This document shows positions 63,423 to 64,000 of a DNA stretch of 64,000 bases, piece after piece. A model generated the notes under the pieces. That model saw only the letters and a program-made list of their open reading frames with translations. It had not been told where the DNA came from and did not search any database. Source of the DNA: VBAU01 sp036005185 (GTDB taxonomy: Bacteria; Bacteroidota; Bacteroidia; Chitinophagales; Chitinophagaceae); the NCBI GenBank assembly GCA_036005185.1, contig DASYQS010000024.1, positions 1-64,000 of the forward strand, in the 5' to 3' direction. The translations under genes were made by a program, and so were the position numbers. Numbering within the stretch: position 1 is the stretch's first letter; the number at the start of each line of letters is the position of its first letter.

Positions 63423-64000
63423 ATGAAACGCTCTGTTCGTATTTTTTGGCGAATTGCTCTCGGTCTGGTGATTTGTTTTATCCTTGTCGTTATCCTCGCG
63501 GCCGCCGGTCTTTTTGGACGCATGCCTTCCATGAAAGAGCTTGAAAACCCAACTTTGCTTCAAACCTCTGAAGTATATGCCGTGGACGGCACGCTGATGG
63601 GAAAATATTATCGTGAAAACGGCAATCGCAGCAATGTGAATTACAGCGATATTTCACCTCATGTGATCAATGCCTTGGTGTCAACCGAAGACATACGGTT
63701 TTACAATCATTCCGGTATTGATATGAAGGGAACCATGAGAGCTTTTCTCACTTTTGGCAGAGGCGGCGGGGGAAGCACCATTACCCAGCAGCTTGCGAAA
63801 GCACTATTGAACCAGGGAAGAGGTGTGAGCACTCTTAGGCGCATGATTGAAAAGATCAAAGAATATATTATCGCCGTTAAGCTGGAACGAAATTTTACCA
63901 AAGAGGAAATTATTGCTTTGTATTTGAATGCTGTTCCCTATTCTGATAATGTATTTGGTATTCGCAATGCATCACGCACATTTTTTCAAAAAGAACCAGA
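63423..64000 (+). CDS. class A penicillin-binding protein (PBP1A), N-terminal part, cut by window edge
   Basis: 192 complete codons from ATG 63423; the frame is still open at 64000. A hydrophobic anchor (about 10-32) is followed by the GT51 glycosyltransferase domain: STEDIRFYNHSGID with catalytic Glu89, GGSTITQQLAKALLNQ (about 117-130) and ALYLNAVPYS. The transpeptidase domain lies beyond the window. It polymerises glycan strands and cross-links peptidoglycan. It follows the TPR gene by 116 bases on the same strand. Confidence 0.95.
   Translation, partial: MKRSVRIFWRIALGLVICFILVVILAAAGLFGRMPSMKELENPTLLQTSEVYAVDGTLMGKYYRENGNRSNVNYSDISPHVINALVSTEDIRFYNHSGIDMKGTMRAFLTFGRGGGGSTITQQLAKALLNQGRGVSTLRRMIEKIKEYIIAVKLERNFTKEEIIALYLNAVPYSDNVFGIRNASRTFFQKEP

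Overview
The window looks like a piece of a Bacteroidota chromosome, most likely family Chitinophagaceae. The evidence is a SusC/SusD pair, an FG-GAP/ASPIC-UnbV lipoprotein, lipoproteins with a Cys-Lys-Lys start, a type IX secretion (T9SS) sorting domain, an SprE/PorW-like TPR protein, menaquinone synthesis by the futalosine route (MqnE), AT-rich DNA and few Shine-Dalgarno sites. Genus is not decidable by eye. Both edges cut genes: a TolB-family protein on the minus strand at the left and a class A penicillin-binding protein on the plus strand at the right.

Region 1 (about 1-21,750) is a polysaccharide utilisation locus that I read as a beta-mannan/glucomannan system. A divergent AraC regulator (19729-20613) and a CE2-type acetylesterase face a long minus-strand series: SusC, SusD, a TIG-domain surface glycan-binding lipoprotein, an FG-GAP/ASPIC-UnbV lipoprotein, a protein with GH5 and GH26 mannanase modules in one chain, a sodium:solute symporter, a GH130 mannosylglucose phosphorylase, an AGE-family 2-epimerase, a SASA-type acetylesterase and the cut TolB-like gene. 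Proposed flow: surface binding and deacetylation, backbone cleavage by the GH5-GH26 enzyme, SusCD import, symport across the inner membrane, epimerisation of mannobiose to mannosylglucose, then phosphorolysis to mannose-1-phosphate and glucose. No alpha-galactosidase is present, so the target is probably unbranched or acetylated mannan or glucomannan.

Region 2 (about 21.8-30.5 kb) holds a Crp/Fnr regulator, tRNA-Ser(CGA), a lipoprotein with one heme-c motif, a LacI regulator, a CBS-domain protein, a MutS2 without the Smr domain, an ECF sigma factor with a downstream membrane protein, and a SulP transporter. Two copies of a dispersed repeat bracket the sigma gene; one copy supplies its stop codon.

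Region 3 (30.5-35.4 kb) is accessory in character: two unrecognised exported proteins, a tandemly duplicated DUF1016 N-terminal protein with no nuclease domain, an exported MsrA and a GxxExxY protein.

Region 4 (35.4-64 kb) is mostly core and household: an oligopeptide-binding lipoprotein opposite an M1 peptidase, a flippase, an NlpC/P60 lipoprotein, a beta-propeller protein, DnaE, thioredoxin with a clear terminator, a GlxA-type regulator with a VOC/DoxX/DUF4287 cassette, a nucleoside permease, an M43 protease with a T9SS tail, MqnE, a REP-associated transposase framed by palindromes, an alpha/beta hydrolase, a DedA protein, an SprE/PorW-like TPR protein and PBP1A.

I see no CRISPR array, prophage or complete insertion sequence. 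The most unusual items are the GH5-GH26 chimera inside a complete phosphorolytic mannan pathway, the nuclease-less duplicated DUF1016 protein, the FG-GAP/ASPIC lipoprotein in the mannan locus, and repeats that have rewritten gene ends.
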